A stretch of DNA of 64,000 nt from Planktothrix sp. FACHB-1365 (GCF_014697575.1 NZ_JACJSC010000001.1:1-64000); one strand, 5' to 3'; positions 34,059 to 43,891 are shown, counted from the stretch's first letter. Notes: generated from the letters alone by a model not told the origin. Program-made: numbers and translations.

Positions 34059-35254
34059 GGTTTAGGTTGGTAATCAAACAACCATTTAAACTGCAAGTCC
34101 GCCAACCGAGTTGGAGTCAGTTTGTAAATCCAATTTCGCAACCAACATCCAATAGCCGTATCTGCTTGTGCTAATGTAGCAATTTGTCGGGAGGTGTTGA
34201 AAACGCGAGTGACTCGTTGACTGCGATGGGCTTCAAATTCTCGTAACAGTTCAGAAATATTATCTTCACTTCCAGTATGAACAGACAGTTGTTTCGCCAA
34301 TTCAAACCCATCTTCTACGGCCATGCAACCCCCTTGACCTAACGTCGGTAAAACGGGGTGTGCTGCATCCCCAATTAAGGTAACTCGTCCTTGACCCCAT
34401 TGGCTTCCCAAGGGGGGGCGGTCTACAATATCATCTCGGTAAATCTTCTCCGGGTCTAAGATGTTAATAATGGCGGGTATGGGGTCAGCGTAGTCTTGAA
34501 AAATAGAACGTAATGCCTTTAAGGAGCCCCCGACCGCATCGTCATTTCCCCCGGCTGAGGTGTTGTTAAAGGCATAGAAGGCGAACCGACCCCCACCGAC
34601 GTCAAAATAGCCAAAACGATGACCCTGACCCCAAAATTCTGCCCAACTGTAGCGGGAGTCTAGGGATAAACTAGAGGTGTTGAAGTATCCTCTCCAGCAG
34701 CAAGTACCGCTATAAACAGGCTCTTCTAAACGTTCCTGACCCTGAAGTCTAGCCCGCACCTTGGAGTAAAGACCATCAGCACCCACAAGGATATCCCCCT
34801 CAACGGTTCTACCATCGGAGAAACTAACTCGCACCTGGTTTCCGGTGTCCTGGAAGTTTTCAAAGGCGACTCCTGGGTGTACGATTTCGGGGGGTAAAGT
34901 TTCAAACAAAATTTGCTGAAGTTCCGGTCGCAGCAGACACACCCCTAAGTTGTCTTCGCGGATAAATTCAGGGGAGTTAATATAAAGGGGTTCTCCAGTT
35001 TGACTAAAAAATCCACCTTTGAGGATTTTGCCTCCCTGTTGATAAAAACGCTGAGAAAGCTGTCCTGAGTTTAGGAGTTTATAGACTCTTAAAGCATTGT
35101 GTTGAATAAAAATTCCTCCTGGCCCTGAAAGCATGGTTTTGAGGTCACGTTTATCATAGAGTTCAACAGAAATTCCTTGATTTAGACAAGCATGGGCTAG
35201 AGTTAAACCCCCCATCCCACCTCCGATAATAATCACCTTGAATTCTGAAGTCAT
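34055..35254 (-). CDS. FAD-dependent monooxygenase
   Basis: A 399-residue aromatic-ring-hydroxylase-type flavoprotein. The N-terminal Rossmann motif is VIIIGGGMGGLTLAHACLNQ, the middle motif LVGADGLYSKVRARL (DG box) and the C-terminal FAD-ribityl motif VTLIGDAAHPVLPTLGQGG. The family includes salicylate hydroxylase and zeaxanthin epoxidase-like enzymes, which use NAD(P)H and oxygen. The substrate is unknown; in a cyanobacterium a carotenoid or aromatic compound is plausible. It overlaps the downstream methyltransferase gene by 4 bp. Confidence 0.9.
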   Translation of the reverse strand: MTSEFKVIIIGGGMGGLTLAHACLNQGISVELYDKRDLKTMLSGPGGIFIQHNALRVYKLLNSGQLSQRFYQQGGKILKGGFFSQTGEPLYINSPEFIREDNLGVCLLRPELQQILFETLPPEIVHPGVAFENFQDTGNQVRVSFSDGRTVEGDILVGADGLYSKVRARLQGQERLEEPVYSGTCCWRGYFNTSSLSLDSRYSWAEFWGQGHRFGYFDVGGGRFAFYAFNNTSAGGNDDAVGGSLKALRSIFQDYADPIPAIINILDPEKIYRDDIVDRPPLGSQWGQGRVTLIGDAAHPVLPTLGQGGCMAVEDGFELAKQLSVHTGSEDNISELLREFEAHRSQRVTRVFNTSRQIATLAQADTAIGCWLRNWIYKLTPTRLADLQFKWLFDYQPKP

Positions 35255-35341
35255 ATTATTAATAATTGATGTCGTTTGTGTTGAGTTATTCGTGGGTTTA
35301 TTTTCGTTACTGCTGCTGGAAAATTTGCCGTTAGACTATTT

Positions 35342-36229
35342 TTAAGTTAATAAAGGTAAAAATAATGTGATAAAGTAATAGACTAAAGGAGCAGTAAAGA
35401 CATAACTATCAGCCCGGTCTAAAATTCCACCATGACCGGGAATGAGTTGACCAGAATCTTTAACGCCTGCATCTCGTTTCATTAAAGATTCGGTTAAATC
35501 CCCTAATAAACTCGCAATTCCGATTAATAATCCTAAGATTAAACCCGCCCAAGGAAACCCCGGCCATTGTAAAAACCAAGAACCTAATATGGCAACGCTA
35601 ATACTGCCTAAAACCCCAAAAATTGCTCCTTCAACGGTTTTTTTCGGGCTAATATCTGATAGGCGAGTCCGCCCAAAACATTTTCCAAAAATATAAGCCC
35701 CAATATCGGCTGCCCAAATACAACTAAAAGCTAATAAAGTGGCGGTTAATCCTTGGGATAAATGATAAACAGACAAATTTTCTAACCAATTTTCATTAAA
35801 TGGAATCGGACTTGCAAAGGCTTTTTCTAATAATGTATGGGGTTCTAATCCCACTCTTAACCGCACCCAATAACTCGGCAAATATCCACCATAAAATAGT
35901 CCTAAAATTGAAGAACTAATATCAGCAATGGTGGATAATTTAGGTTGAAATAATAGATAAAAACAGATTAGGGTTCCGGCTAAAGCAAACATCGCATCCA
36001 CTAGATTTGGGGAGAATGCTGCGGTTAACAGTAAGGCTTGACTAACAACTAAAGTCGTTTTTCCCGCAGGTTCAATTCCTTTAGCCCGGACTAATTGAAA
36101 ATATTCTAATTGACCTAAATAGACAATCACGCTAAAACCCAGGGTAAAATACCATCCTCCAAAAATGAGCATTCCCAAGGCTAGAATAATGGCTATAATT
36201 CCACTGATAATACGAGACAAAGAAGGCAT
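35342..36229 (-). CDS. cdsA: CdsA, phosphatidate cytidylyltransferase
   Basis: Makes CDP-diacylglycerol from CTP and phosphatidate, feeding phosphatidylglycerol synthesis. The 295-residue protein has about seven to eight membrane helices; the family signature lies near the C-terminus as LMKRDAGVKDSGQLIPGHGG then ILDRADSYVF, with SDISPKKTVEGAIFG earlier in the catalytic half. Length is normal. A tandem 7-bp repeat (36234-36261) sits immediately before its start codon. Confidence 0.95.
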   Translation of the reverse strand: MPSLSRIISGIIAIILALGMLIFGGWYFTLGFSVIVYLGQLEYFQLVRAKGIEPAGKTTLVVSQALLLTAAFSPNLVDAMFALAGTLICFYLLFQPKLSTIADISSSILGLFYGGYLPSYWVRLRVGLEPHTLLEKAFASPIPFNENWLENLSVYHLSQGLTATLLAFSCIWAADIGAYIFGKCFGRTRLSDISPKKTVEGAIFGVLGSISVAILGSWFLQWPGFPWAGLILGLLIGIASLLGDLTESLMKRDAGVKDSGQLIPGHGGILDRADSYVFTAPLVYYFITLFLPLLT

Positions 36230-36233
36230 AGTG

Positions 36234-36261
36234 TTAGGAGTTAGGAGTCAGGAGTCAGGAG
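36234..36261. repeat. Heptamer tandem repeat, TTAGGAG/TCAGGAG x4
   Basis: Four consecutive 7-bp units (two TTAGGAG, two TCAGGAG) directly upstream of cdsA on the + strand reading. This is a short tandemly repeated repeat of the type common in filamentous cyanobacteria. Confidence 0.8.
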
Positions 36262-36344
36262 TTGAGAAAGGGAACAGCTTAACTGGGAATTATAAATGTG
36301 TAAATAATGATGTTTGGGGACTTAACGCTCTGATTTTTTTCACG

Positions 36345-36944
36345 TTAATCTAGTTTTTCTCCGCTTAAAATAAACATCGGATTAACCGCTTCAAAGGTTT
36401 GATGATTTCCCCGTTTTTCTAAGCGATTCATCGCAGATTGCACCACCTCAACATTGCGAACCTGTAACTCAGAAAACCCTTCAGAAATCGAATAAAGCGT
36501 TTCTAAATTTGAGGCTGTCGCTACAATTCGTCCGTGAGGTTGTAGATATTTCCAAACTTCATTTAAAATCGCTTTAATGGGTCGTCCTCCCTCCAAACAA
36601 ACCCGATGAGGCAGATAGGAAATACTGTGTAAACAGTCGGGGGCATTTCCTTCAATTACATCAACATTTTTAACTTCAAACCGTTCACAATTAAGTCGAA
36701 TTAAATTCGCCACATCTTCATCCCGTTCAATGGCAATAATTCGACCTTGGGGACAGAGTAACCCCGTTTCAACCGGAATTGTCCCTGTACCTGCCCCAAT
36801 ATCCCAAACAATTGAGTCCGGTTGCAAGCGCATCAGAGAAACTAATAATAACCGGACTTCCCGCTTACTTAAGGGAATACCAGGCAACCGTTCAAACAAA
36901 TCATCAGGAATACCAGGGGTTACATAGGGCCAAAGTTTGGACAT
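36345..36944 (-). CDS. cbiT: CbiT, precorrin-6B/cobalt-precorrin C15-methyltransferase
   Basis: SAM-dependent enzyme of cobalamin synthesis that methylates C15 with decarboxylation. The 199-residue protein starts WPYVTPGIPDDLFERLPGIP and LSKREVRLLLVSLM, typical for CbiT, then has the SAM loop VWDIGAGTGTIPVE, the acidic strand IIAIERDED, IEGNAPD and a C-terminal NPMFILSG. In some bacteria it is fused to CbiE; here it stands alone. It starts 33 bp after the decarboxylase gene's stop on the same strand, a weak hint of co-transcription. Confidence 0.92.
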   Translation of the reverse strand: MSKLWPYVTPGIPDDLFERLPGIPLSKREVRLLLVSLMRLQPDSIVWDIGAGTGTIPVETGLLCPQGRIIAIERDEDVANLIRLNCERFEVKNVDVIEGNAPDCLHSISYLPHRVCLEGGRPIKAILNEVWKYLQPHGRIVATASNLETLYSISEGFSELQVRNVEVVQSAMNRLEKRGNHQTFEAVNPMFILSGEKLD

Positions 36945-36977
36945 TTTGGGGTTCGGTTTAAGGTTGTATTGATTGAT

Positions 36978-38444
36978 TTAACCCTTAACAATTTTAAGCT
37001 GTTGCAGGTTTGGATCGCTACATCCTGTTATTTTCCCACCTAAAGCTATCACTTGTTGCAAAAATTTTAGTGCATCGGAGGTCACAATTTCACCCGGCAT
37101 TAATACGGGGATACCGGGTGGGTAAGGACAGATGATTTCTGCACTGATTCGCCCAATACAGTCTGCAAGGGGACGCTGTTCTGTTGGGGCAAAAAAAGCC
37201 TCTCGGCAGGAGTAAGGGGGTGTGGAGGGCAAGTTATGGGGTGTAGGAAAGAAATTTTGACGGGGGGTGGTGGTAGGAGGCTGTTGAATGGAAAGGGTTT
37301 TAAGTGCGTTAATCAGTTGTTCAATATCGGTTTTTGTGTTTCCTAAACTGATAATAAATGTCAGATGATGCAGACTGGGAAGTTCTGCGGTGACATGGAA
37401 TTGTTGACGGAGAATTTCATCGGCTTCATAACCACTAATTTTTAAGTCTGAAACCTTGACGGTTAAACGAGTTAAATCTAAGTTAACACATCCTGATGCG
37501 GGTTGAAAGTTGGGTGTTCCAAAACTAGATAAACCGGGGATATTATTAATTTCAGTTCGAGCTATTTTAGCTAAAGATAGGGTTTGACTCATTAAATCAT
37601 AGCCTTGGGTTGCCATTTGTTGACGAGCCGCATCTAATGACGCTAATAAAATATAATTGGGACTGGTAGATTGAAGGAATTGTAAGGTTTGGGATAATCG
37701 CTCTCGGTTAATCAGATTTCCCTGAACATGAAGCATGGAAGATTGGGTGAGGGAACCTAAAACTTTATGGGTTGATTGTATAGTTAAATCGGCTCCAGCT
37801 TTTAAGGCTGATAGGGGTAAATCAGGATGAAAATTAAAATGGGGGCCGTGAGCTTCATCAACAATTAAGGGGATATGATATTGATGGGTAATTTTAGCAA
37901 TTTCGGTAATATTTCCACAAATTCCTTGATAGGTTGGATACACCATTAAGACTGCTTTTGCATCGGGATGGTGTTGTAGAGTTTGGGCAACAAGTTCTGG
38001 GGTGATACTATAAGTTAAGTCCCAAGTTTGATTATAGTCGGGTTTTAGAAAAATTGCGATCGCACCGGATAATATTAACCCTGAAATTACAGATTGATGC
38101 ACATTCCGAGGAACTAAAATTTTATCTCCAGTTCCACAGGTTGCTAAAATCGCAGCAATTATTCCCGCCGTTGAACCGTTGACTAAAAACCAGGTTTGTT
38201 CAGCCCCAAATGCTTCAGCAGCTAAAGCTTGGGCGTTTGCTATGACACCTTCTGGATTAAATAAATTATCGAGTTCAGGTAATTCGGGTAAATCCGCTTT
38301 AAAGAGTTGGGTTCCTAATAGTTCTATTAATAAGGCTGAAGTTCCTTGTCCTCGTTTATGTCCTGGGGTATAAAAGGGGATATCAGGTTGATTTGCACAA
38401 GTTTTTAAGGCAGTTAATAAGGGAGTTTGAGATTGTTCTAACAT
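36978..38444 (-). CDS. Orn/Lys/Arg decarboxylase, fold-type I PLP enzyme
   Basis: About 488 residues. The PLP-domain blocks are FYTPGHKRGQG, FLVNGSTAGIIAAI, VPRNVHQSVISGLILSG, VYPTYQGICGNI, IVDEAHGPHF and QSTHKVLGSLTQSS with the Schiff-base Lys in the HK pair. The C-terminal domain is short and ends with AEIICPYPPGIPVLMPGE. It decarboxylates a basic amino acid in polyamine formation; relatives in cyanobacteria are called arginine or lysine decarboxylases, and the substrate cannot be settled from sequence. The ATG at 38444 is preferred over one three codons earlier. Confidence 0.9.
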   Translation of the reverse strand: MLEQSQTPLLTALKTCANQPDIPFYTPGHKRGQGTSALLIELLGTQLFKADLPELPELDNLFNPEGVIANAQALAAEAFGAEQTWFLVNGSTAGIIAAILATCGTGDKILVPRNVHQSVISGLILSGAIAIFLKPDYNQTWDLTYSITPELVAQTLQHHPDAKAVLMVYPTYQGICGNITEIAKITHQYHIPLIVDEAHGPHFNFHPDLPLSALKAGADLTIQSTHKVLGSLTQSSMLHVQGNLINRERLSQTLQFLQSTSPNYILLASLDAARQQMATQGYDLMSQTLSLAKIARTEINNIPGLSSFGTPNFQPASGCVNLDLTRLTVKVSDLKISGYEADEILRQQFHVTAELPSLHHLTFIISLGNTKTDIEQLINALKTLSIQQPPTTTPRQNFFPTPHNLPSTPPYSCREAFFAPTEQRPLADCIGRISAEIICPYPPGIPVLMPGEIVTSDALKFLQQVIALGGKITGCSDPNLQQLKIVKG

Positions 38445-38494
38445 ATATAGCAAGTCTAAATTTTATGTACAAATTACCAAAATTGTATTTGTAG

Positions 38495-38513
38495 GGGCGA
38501 GGTTTTCTCGCCC
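38495..38513. repeat. GGGCGAG-N5-CTCGCCC hairpin
   Basis: A degenerate relative of the GGGGCGAGGCG palindromes at 43809 and 58081. It lies in the gap between the decarboxylase and second methyltransferase genes. Confidence 0.5.
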
Positions 38514-38536
38514 ATTAATAGGTTTTTGTGCATTGC

Positions 38537-39586
38537 TTACACTTTATAATTATTGAATAGTTGTTCGGTTTTCCATTCTAATACAGATTGTTCTTCAAAA
38601 GAACTAAAAATTTGTTCTTTAATCTGAATTGCAAGTTCTTGAAATAGAGGAATACAGACAGAATTCCCAATTTGTTTATAACATTCTCCTAAATTGGGAT
38701 GCAATTTAAAGGTATCAGGAAACCCCATAATTCTATAACATTCTTGGATAGTTAACTTACGAACTCGATTTTCTTCGGGAATATAAATAAAGAAACGTCC
38801 CGATGTTTCCTGGGATGGAATAGTCGGATGGACTCCATCAATAGAGTAAATTCGATTCGGTTGGTGATGTACCCTCGATAAATGTTCAGTATTCGGTCTA
38901 ATTCCTTTTTTCCAAATATTTTTATTTCGATATCCTACAAAAATTAAACCAGATGACTGCTGTTTATAACCTTCAATTAAGGTATAATCTTCTGGGTTTA
39001 AATAGTCGAAGTTTCCCATTTTATCTAAAAAATATCTTAATTTAGGAACAGGATAAACTTTTTGCAGTTTTGAAAAAGAAAATTTTTTATCTTTGCAAGC
39101 AATAATAATCAATCGTTCTCGATTTTGAGGAAGTCCAAAGTCTTTAGCATTCAATAATTGATAATCTACAAAATAGCCTAAATCTTCTAAAGAATATAAA
39201 ATAGTCTTAATAGTTTTCCCGTGATCATGATGTAACAAATGCTTGACATTTTCCAAGACAACAACCCTGGGATGATGGGTTTCTATAATTTCACAAATAT
39301 GAAAAAATAGGGTTCCTCTGGTATCTTGAAAGCCTTGGCGTTTTCCACAAATACTAAAGGGTTGACAGGGAAAACCAGCCGTTAAGACATCAAACTGAGG
39401 AATATTGTGATAATCAATTTTAGTAATATCGTTTTCGGGCTGTTCTCCAAAATTATTAAAATAAACCGATTGACAGGCGGGATCTTTTTCGCAAGAATAT
39501 ACACATTGATAACCTGCTTTTTCAAAAGCTAGTCTAAATCCCCCAATTCCTGAAAATAAATCTGCTATTTTAAGAGAATTATCCAT
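38537..39586 (-). CDS. DNA (cytosine-5) methyltransferase, second copy
   Basis: A 349-residue C5 methyltransferase, not closely similar to the one at 33.1 kb. Motif I is ADLFSGIGGFRLAFEKAGY, motif IV AGFPCQPFSICGKRQGF with nucleophile C74, motif VI LENVKHLL, motif VIII LPQNRERLIIIA and motif X QIGNSVCIPLFQELA. It has a normal-sized target-recognition region (about 190-290). No cognate restriction gene is next to it. It may be the surviving half of a restriction-modification system or a solitary epigenetic enzyme; its site is unknown. Confidence 0.94.
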   Translation of the reverse strand: MDNSLKIADLFSGIGGFRLAFEKAGYQCVYSCEKDPACQSVYFNNFGEQPENDITKIDYHNIPQFDVLTAGFPCQPFSICGKRQGFQDTRGTLFFHICEIIETHHPRVVVLENVKHLLHHDHGKTIKTILYSLEDLGYFVDYQLLNAKDFGLPQNRERLIIIACKDKKFSFSKLQKVYPVPKLRYFLDKMGNFDYLNPEDYTLIEGYKQQSSGLIFVGYRNKNIWKKGIRPNTEHLSRVHHQPNRIYSIDGVHPTIPSQETSGRFFIYIPEENRVRKLTIQECYRIMGFPDTFKLHPNLGECYKQIGNSVCIPLFQELAIQIKEQIFSSFEEQSVLEWKTEQLFNNYKV

Positions 39587-39811
39587 GTTATAAAATTATA
39601 TAGAGTCAGTATCAATCAATTGTACAACTGTTTGGATTCCTAATTTATCGTTAGGGTGAGAGAACCTCGCCGTTACGGGAAATTAGAGTATTTCTATTGA
39701 TCTTAATACAGCATCAATTGTACAAAAATATAAATTTGTTAAATTTGTCACCAAACAGTTTATAATCATAAATTGATAGTCTATTGAACGTTTAACTCAA
39801 CCATCGAACCC

Positions 39812-40903
39812 ATGCTAAGAGCCGGAATTGTTGGACTTCCCAACGTTGGTAAATCGACATTATTTAACGCTTTAGTTGCTAATGCGAAGGCGACTGCGGC
39901 TAACTTTCCCTTTTGTACTATTGAACCGAATGTTGGCGTTGTCGCAGTTCCCGATGAACGGTTGAATGTGTTAGCAAAAATCGTCAATTCTCAAGCAGTT
40001 GTTCCGACTCGAATGGAATTTGTTGATATTGCGGGATTAGTTAAAGGAGCGAGTCAAGGAGAAGGGTTAGGAAATCAATTTTTATCCCATATTCGAGAAG
40101 TGGATGCGATTGTTCATGTTGTGCGATGCTTTGAAAATGATGATATTATTCATGTAGCGGGTTCTGTTGATCCTTTGCGCGATATTGAGATTATTAATTT
40201 AGAATTAGCCTTATCAGATTTATCTCAAGTTGAACGTCGCATTGACCGTGCGCGAAAACAAGCAAGAACCAGCAAAGAAGCCCAACTCGAAGTAACTGCG
40301 TTAGAAAAAATTGCAGTATTATTAAATGAAGGAAAACCCGCCCGTCAAGCAACATTAACGGAAGAAGAAATAGAAGCGGTTAAAGGGTTAGGCTTAGTCA
40401 CACAAAAACCTGTAATTTATGCAACAAATGTGTCAGAAGATGATTTAGCGACCGGGAATGAACAAGTAGAAAAAGTCCGAGAAGTCGCAAAATTAGATAA
40501 TGCTCAAGTGGTGATTATTTCAGCGCAAGTAGAAGCGGAATTAGTGGATTTATCCGAAGAAGAACGAGCGGACTTTTTAGCATCTTTAGGGGTAGAAGAA
40601 GGGGGGTTAAAATCCTTAATTAGAGCCACTTATGAATTATTAGGATTACGCACTTATTTAACAACTGGCCCAAAAGAAACCCGCGCCTGGACAATTAAAG
40701 CCGGAATGTCCGCACCCCAAGCCGCCGGAGTCATTCACTCTGATTTTGAACGGGGATTTATTCGGGCGGAAACCGTCGCTTATAAAGATTTAGTAGCCAC
40801 AGGTTCGATGACGGCGGCGAAGGAAAAAGGATTAGTTCGCAGTGAAGGGAAAGAATATATTGTTCAAGAAGGAGATGTGATGTTATTCCGATTTAATGTT
40901 TAA
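39812..40903 (+). CDS. ychF: YchF/OLA1-type ATPase-GTPase
   Basis: A 363-residue P-loop protein of the Obg-related YchF family, ribosome-associated and often preferring ATP. It has the P-loop GLPNVGKSTLF, the switch VDIAGLVKGASQGEGLGNQF, the diverged base-specificity motif NVSE in place of NKxD, a coiled-coil insert (LELALSDLSQVERRIDRARKQ) and the C-terminal TGS domain (RAWTIKAGMSAPQAAGVIHS, FRFNV at the end). The length is exactly typical. It is a single gene. The 225-bp gap upstream holds its promoter. Confidence 0.97.
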   Translation: MLRAGIVGLPNVGKSTLFNALVANAKATAANFPFCTIEPNVGVVAVPDERLNVLAKIVNSQAVVPTRMEFVDIAGLVKGASQGEGLGNQFLSHIREVDAIVHVVRCFENDDIIHVAGSVDPLRDIEIINLELALSDLSQVERRIDRARKQARTSKEAQLEVTALEKIAVLLNEGKPARQATLTEEEIEAVKGLGLVTQKPVIYATNVSEDDLATGNEQVEKVREVAKLDNAQVVIISAQVEAELVDLSEEERADFLASLGVEEGGLKSLIRATYELLGLRTYLTTGPKETRAWTIKAGMSAPQAAGVIHSDFERGFIRAETVAYKDLVATGSMTAAKEKGLVRSEGKEYIVQEGDVMLFRFNV

Positions 40904-41039
40904 TGTTTGAACCTTCTCTCTGTCAGAGATGGGGGGAAGGTCGTCTCCCATTTTATTAAGAAAAACTAAAGATTTTATCGTTTTATTTTCAAAGTGTGAT
41001 CCTTTAGAGTTGAGCGTGTAAAATCAAACTTTATACCTT

Positions 41040-41423
41040 ATGGGAGTTCCTGAAATGATCGTAAGTTTATTATTGCTTTGGTTAGTCACAGCCGTCAGTT
41101 TATATCTGATTGCTCAACTGAGTCAATTTACAGGCGTTGAAATTGATGATTTCAAAAAAGCCTTAATTTCTTCGGCGGTTTTTGGACTGGTTAATGCTTT
41201 AGTCCGTCCTCTTTTAGCTTTAATTTTCCTCCCAGCAACGTTGATTTTTGCCGGATCTTTCGTTACATTTATTCTCAATGTTGTGATGTTTGCCTTAGCG
41301 GCTAAACTGGTGGAAGGATTTAGCTTACGGTGGGGAATTTGGAGTGCTGTAATTGGTGCTTTAGCTTTGAGTTTTATTAATTCTGTTCTGTTTCAAGTTT
41401 TAGCACAAGTCGGTATTAGATAA
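41040..41423 (+). CDS. Small four-helix membrane protein (phage holin 4-like)
   Basis: A 127-residue membrane protein with four hydrophobic helices and the family pattern FKKALISSAVFGLVNALVRPLLALIFLPATLI followed by GFSLRWGIWSAVIGALALSFINSVL. Databases often label this family phage holin family IV or YvlD-like, but there are no phage genes here, so lysis is not implied. The true role is unknown. An in-frame ATG at 41055, 8 nt after GGGAG, may be the real start, giving 122 residues. Confidence 0.8.
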   Translation: MGVPEMIVSLLLLWLVTAVSLYLIAQLSQFTGVEIDDFKKALISSAVFGLVNALVRPLLALIFLPATLIFAGSFVTFILNVVMFALAAKLVEGFSLRWGIWSAVIGALALSFINSVLFQVLAQVGIR

Positions 41424-41603
41424 TTTTCATTGAATCTAACCAGAGCACAACGAATATATCCCCAGGAATGCACCTTAATCGACCTCTATTTATCGAGTTA
41501 AATTGTTGATTAAATTTTGGAAAGTTCAACTAGGATTGAAATTGATTGAGTAACCCATTAGATATTTTCTCTCCTAGTTGTAGAAATTGTTTCCAAGTCG
41601 TTA

Positions 41604-41734
41604 TATGAAATCTTTAAATGTTTGCTACGCATCTGTCCCCTGTAGAGACGCGCCATGGCGCGTCTCTACTAGCCATGCTTAGTCTCTACAGGGGATTTAG
41701 ACGATTATCTGTATATCAATTTCAGGATTTCATA
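41604..41734. mobile_element. MITE-like element, copy 2 (131 bp)
   Basis: Shares its termini (TATGAAATC / GATTTCATA), TTA flanks and a near-identical first 28 bp with the element at 3035-3125. The centre is a perfect 28-bp palindrome (41642-41669, half-site GTAGAGACGCGCCA) nested in a larger CCCCTGTAGAGAC (41637-41649) / GTCTCTACAGGGG (41682-41694) pair. So the two copies carry unrelated centres. The surrounding gene-free stretch (41424-41962) otherwise holds only the argS promoter region. Confidence 0.65.
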
Positions 41735-41962
41735 TTACTACCCAGGTATTCGTTAATTGTTGCTCAATAATTTCAAGCTGCATACCTGTACTTTGTAAAT
41801 TGAACTTGATGATATTATAGCTTTTTTAGAAATTTTAATTTCAATCAATTAAGGCTGATGGATGCCTAACACTCTAGTTTGTCGAAACTATTAACTCAAT
41901 TTAAGGTACAATAGACTCAGAAGAACATCCTTAAATGAACCGTTAAACTTGAAGTGCTAATC

Positions 41963-43720
41963 ATGACATCTACCGTCGAACAACTCAAATCTAAATTTAG
42001 TCAAGCCTTAGTCGCCGCATTTGGAGAAGATTTCGCCACAACTGACCCGATGGTAGTTGAAGCCACAAATCCCAAATTTGGAGATTATCAATGTAATGTG
42101 GCGATGTCTTTAACCAAACCTTTAAAAAGTAATCCCAGAGCGATCGCAACTCAAATTATAGACCATTTAAGCTTAGATGAAATCTGCGAAACTCTCGAAA
42201 TTGCTGGCCCTGGTTTTATTAATTTACGCTTAAAAACGGATTATTTAAAAACCCAACTGCAAAAAATGTTAGGGGATGAACGGTTAAATATTCCTCAAGC
42301 TAACCCCCCCCAACGAATGATTCTTGATTTTTCCAGTCCGAATATTGCTAAAGAAATGCACGTTGGACATTTACGTTCTACCATTATTGGAGATTGTATT
42401 GCTAGAATCTTAGAATTTCAAGGACATGATGTTTTACGTCTGAACCATGTTGGGGACTGGGGCACTCAATTTGGAATGTTAATTACCTATTTAAAAGAAG
42501 TTTATCCCGATGCTTTAACCACTGCAAATGCGTTAGATTTAGGGGATTTAGTTGAATTTTATCGTCAAGCAAAAGTTAGATTTGATCAAGATGAAACCTT
42601 TAAAGAAACAGCCCGTCAGGAAGTGGTAAAATTACAAGCTGGGGTAGAAGATAGCCGTCGAGCTTGGCAATTATTGTGTGAACAATCTCGGCGAGAATTT
42701 CAGTTAATTTATGATGATTTGGATATTCAATTAACGGAAAGAGGAGAATCCTTTTATAATCCTTTTTTACCTGCTATTATTGAAGAATTAGACAAAATTG
42801 GATTATTAGTGGAAGACCAAGGGGCAAAATGTGTCTTTTTAGAAGGATTTACCAATAAAGAGGGGGAACCTTTACCCTTAATTGTACAAAAAACCGATGG
42901 CGGTTATAATTATGCGACAACGGATTTAGCCGCCTTAAGACATCGCATTGAAACCGAAAAAGCTACCCGAATTATTTATGTTACAGATGCAGGACAATCC
43001 AACCATTTTATGCAGGTTTGGCAAGTCGCAAAACGGGCAGGTTGGATACCGGAAAACGTCGAATTAGTTCACGTTCCTTTTGGCGTTGTGAAGGGGGAAG
43101 ATGGCAAAAAATTAAAAACCCGTTCAGGGGAAACGGTGCGTTTAAGAGAGTTATTAGATGAGGCAGTAAATTATGCTAAAACTGATTTAGAAACCCGGTT
43201 AAAAGCCGAAGAACGCACGGAAACAGAAGCATTTATTGATCAGGTTGCGAAAGTGGTGGGTTTGAGTGCGGTTAAATATGCAGATTTAAGCCAAAATCGC
43301 ACCAGTGATTATATTTTTAGCTTTGATAAAATGTTATCTTTGCAAGGAAATACAGCCCCCTATTTGCTTTATGCTTATGTGAGAATTCAAGGCATTAGTC
43401 GGAAAGGGAATATTGATTGGCAACAGTTGGGAACGGATATTAAGATAGTTTTGGAAGCAGAGGTAGAATGTGTATTAGCTAAACATCTATTACAATTACA
43501 AGATGTATTAGAAGAAGTGGCTCACGATTTATTTCCTAACCGTTTATGTCAATATTTGTTTGAATTAAGCCAGAAATTCAATCAATTTTATGAGCAATGT
43601 TCTGTCGTGAAAGCGGAAGAACCTCAACGAACTTCTCGTTTAGCGTTATGTGATTTAACGGCACGAACCTTAAAATTAGGGTTATTCCTCTTAGGTATTC
43701 CGGTGGTAGAACGAATGTAA
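41963..43720 (+). CDS. argS: ArgS, arginyl-tRNA synthetase
   Basis: Charges tRNA-Arg with arginine. The 585-residue class I synthetase has the N-terminal tRNA-binding Add domain (1-90, with [13 protein letters not shown]), the HIGH-type motif [21 protein letters not shown], and the KMSKS-equivalent [17 protein letters not shown], followed by the helical anticodon-binding domain beginning near [20 protein letters not shown] and ending VVERM. The frame opens at a GTG three codons upstream, but the ATG at 41963 begins the conserved [12 protein letters not shown]. It is a single gene. Confidence 0.97.
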   Translation: MTSTVEQLKSKFSQALVAAFGEDFATTDPMVVEATNPKFGDYQCNVAMSLTKPLKSNPRAIATQIIDHLSLDEICETLEIAGPGFINLRLKTDYLKTQLQKMLGDERLNIPQANPPQRMILDFSSPNIAKEMHVGHLRSTIIGDCIARILEFQGHDVLRLNHVGDWGTQFGMLITYLKEVYPDALTTANALDLGDLVEFYRQAKVRFDQDETFKETARQEVVKLQAGVEDSRRAWQLLCEQSRREFQLIYDDLDIQLTERGESFYNPFLPAIIEELDKIGLLVEDQGAKCVFLEGFTNKEGEPLPLIVQKTDGGYNYATTDLAALRHRIETEKATRIIYVTDAGQSNHFMQVWQVAKRAGWIPENVELVHVPFGVVKGEDGKKLKTRSGETVRLRELLDEAVNYAKTDLETRLKAEERTETEAFIDQVAKVVGLSAVKYADLSQNRTSDYIFSFDKMLSLQGNTAPYLLYAYVRIQGISRKGNIDWQQLGTDIKIVLEAEVECVLAKHLLQLQDVLEEVAHDLFPNRLCQYLFELSQKFNQFYEQCSVVKAEEPQRTSRLALCDLTARTLKLGLFLLGIPVVERM

Positions 43721-43808
43721 AATCAAGGAAGAAACCACAGGAAGCAGAATATTATTTTATAGCAAGTCTAAATCAGTTTTACAAATAGCTGGAAATCCGA
43801 ATAATCTT

Positions 43809-43832
43809 AGGGGCGAGGCGCGCCTCGCCCCT
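43809..43832. repeat. GGGGCGAGGCG palindrome, copy 1
   Basis: A perfect 24-bp palindrome with half-site AGGGGCGAGGCG, in the gap between convergent argS and the DMT transporter gene. A longer version is at 58081-58108. Confidence 0.75.
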
Positions 43833-43891
43833 ACACACCGAATTTGTATCCATTTTTTAGGGTTAATAATCTTTGATTATGAGTGTACAAT

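Noticed and set aside
33108-39586. Complete restriction-modification system
   Set aside because: Genes between and around the two methyltransferases are metabolic or lipid genes; no endonuclease candidate was found.
41040-41423. Phage lysis gene (holin)
   Set aside because: Only the family label suggests phage; there are no phage genes nearby and the protein family is broadly chromosomal.
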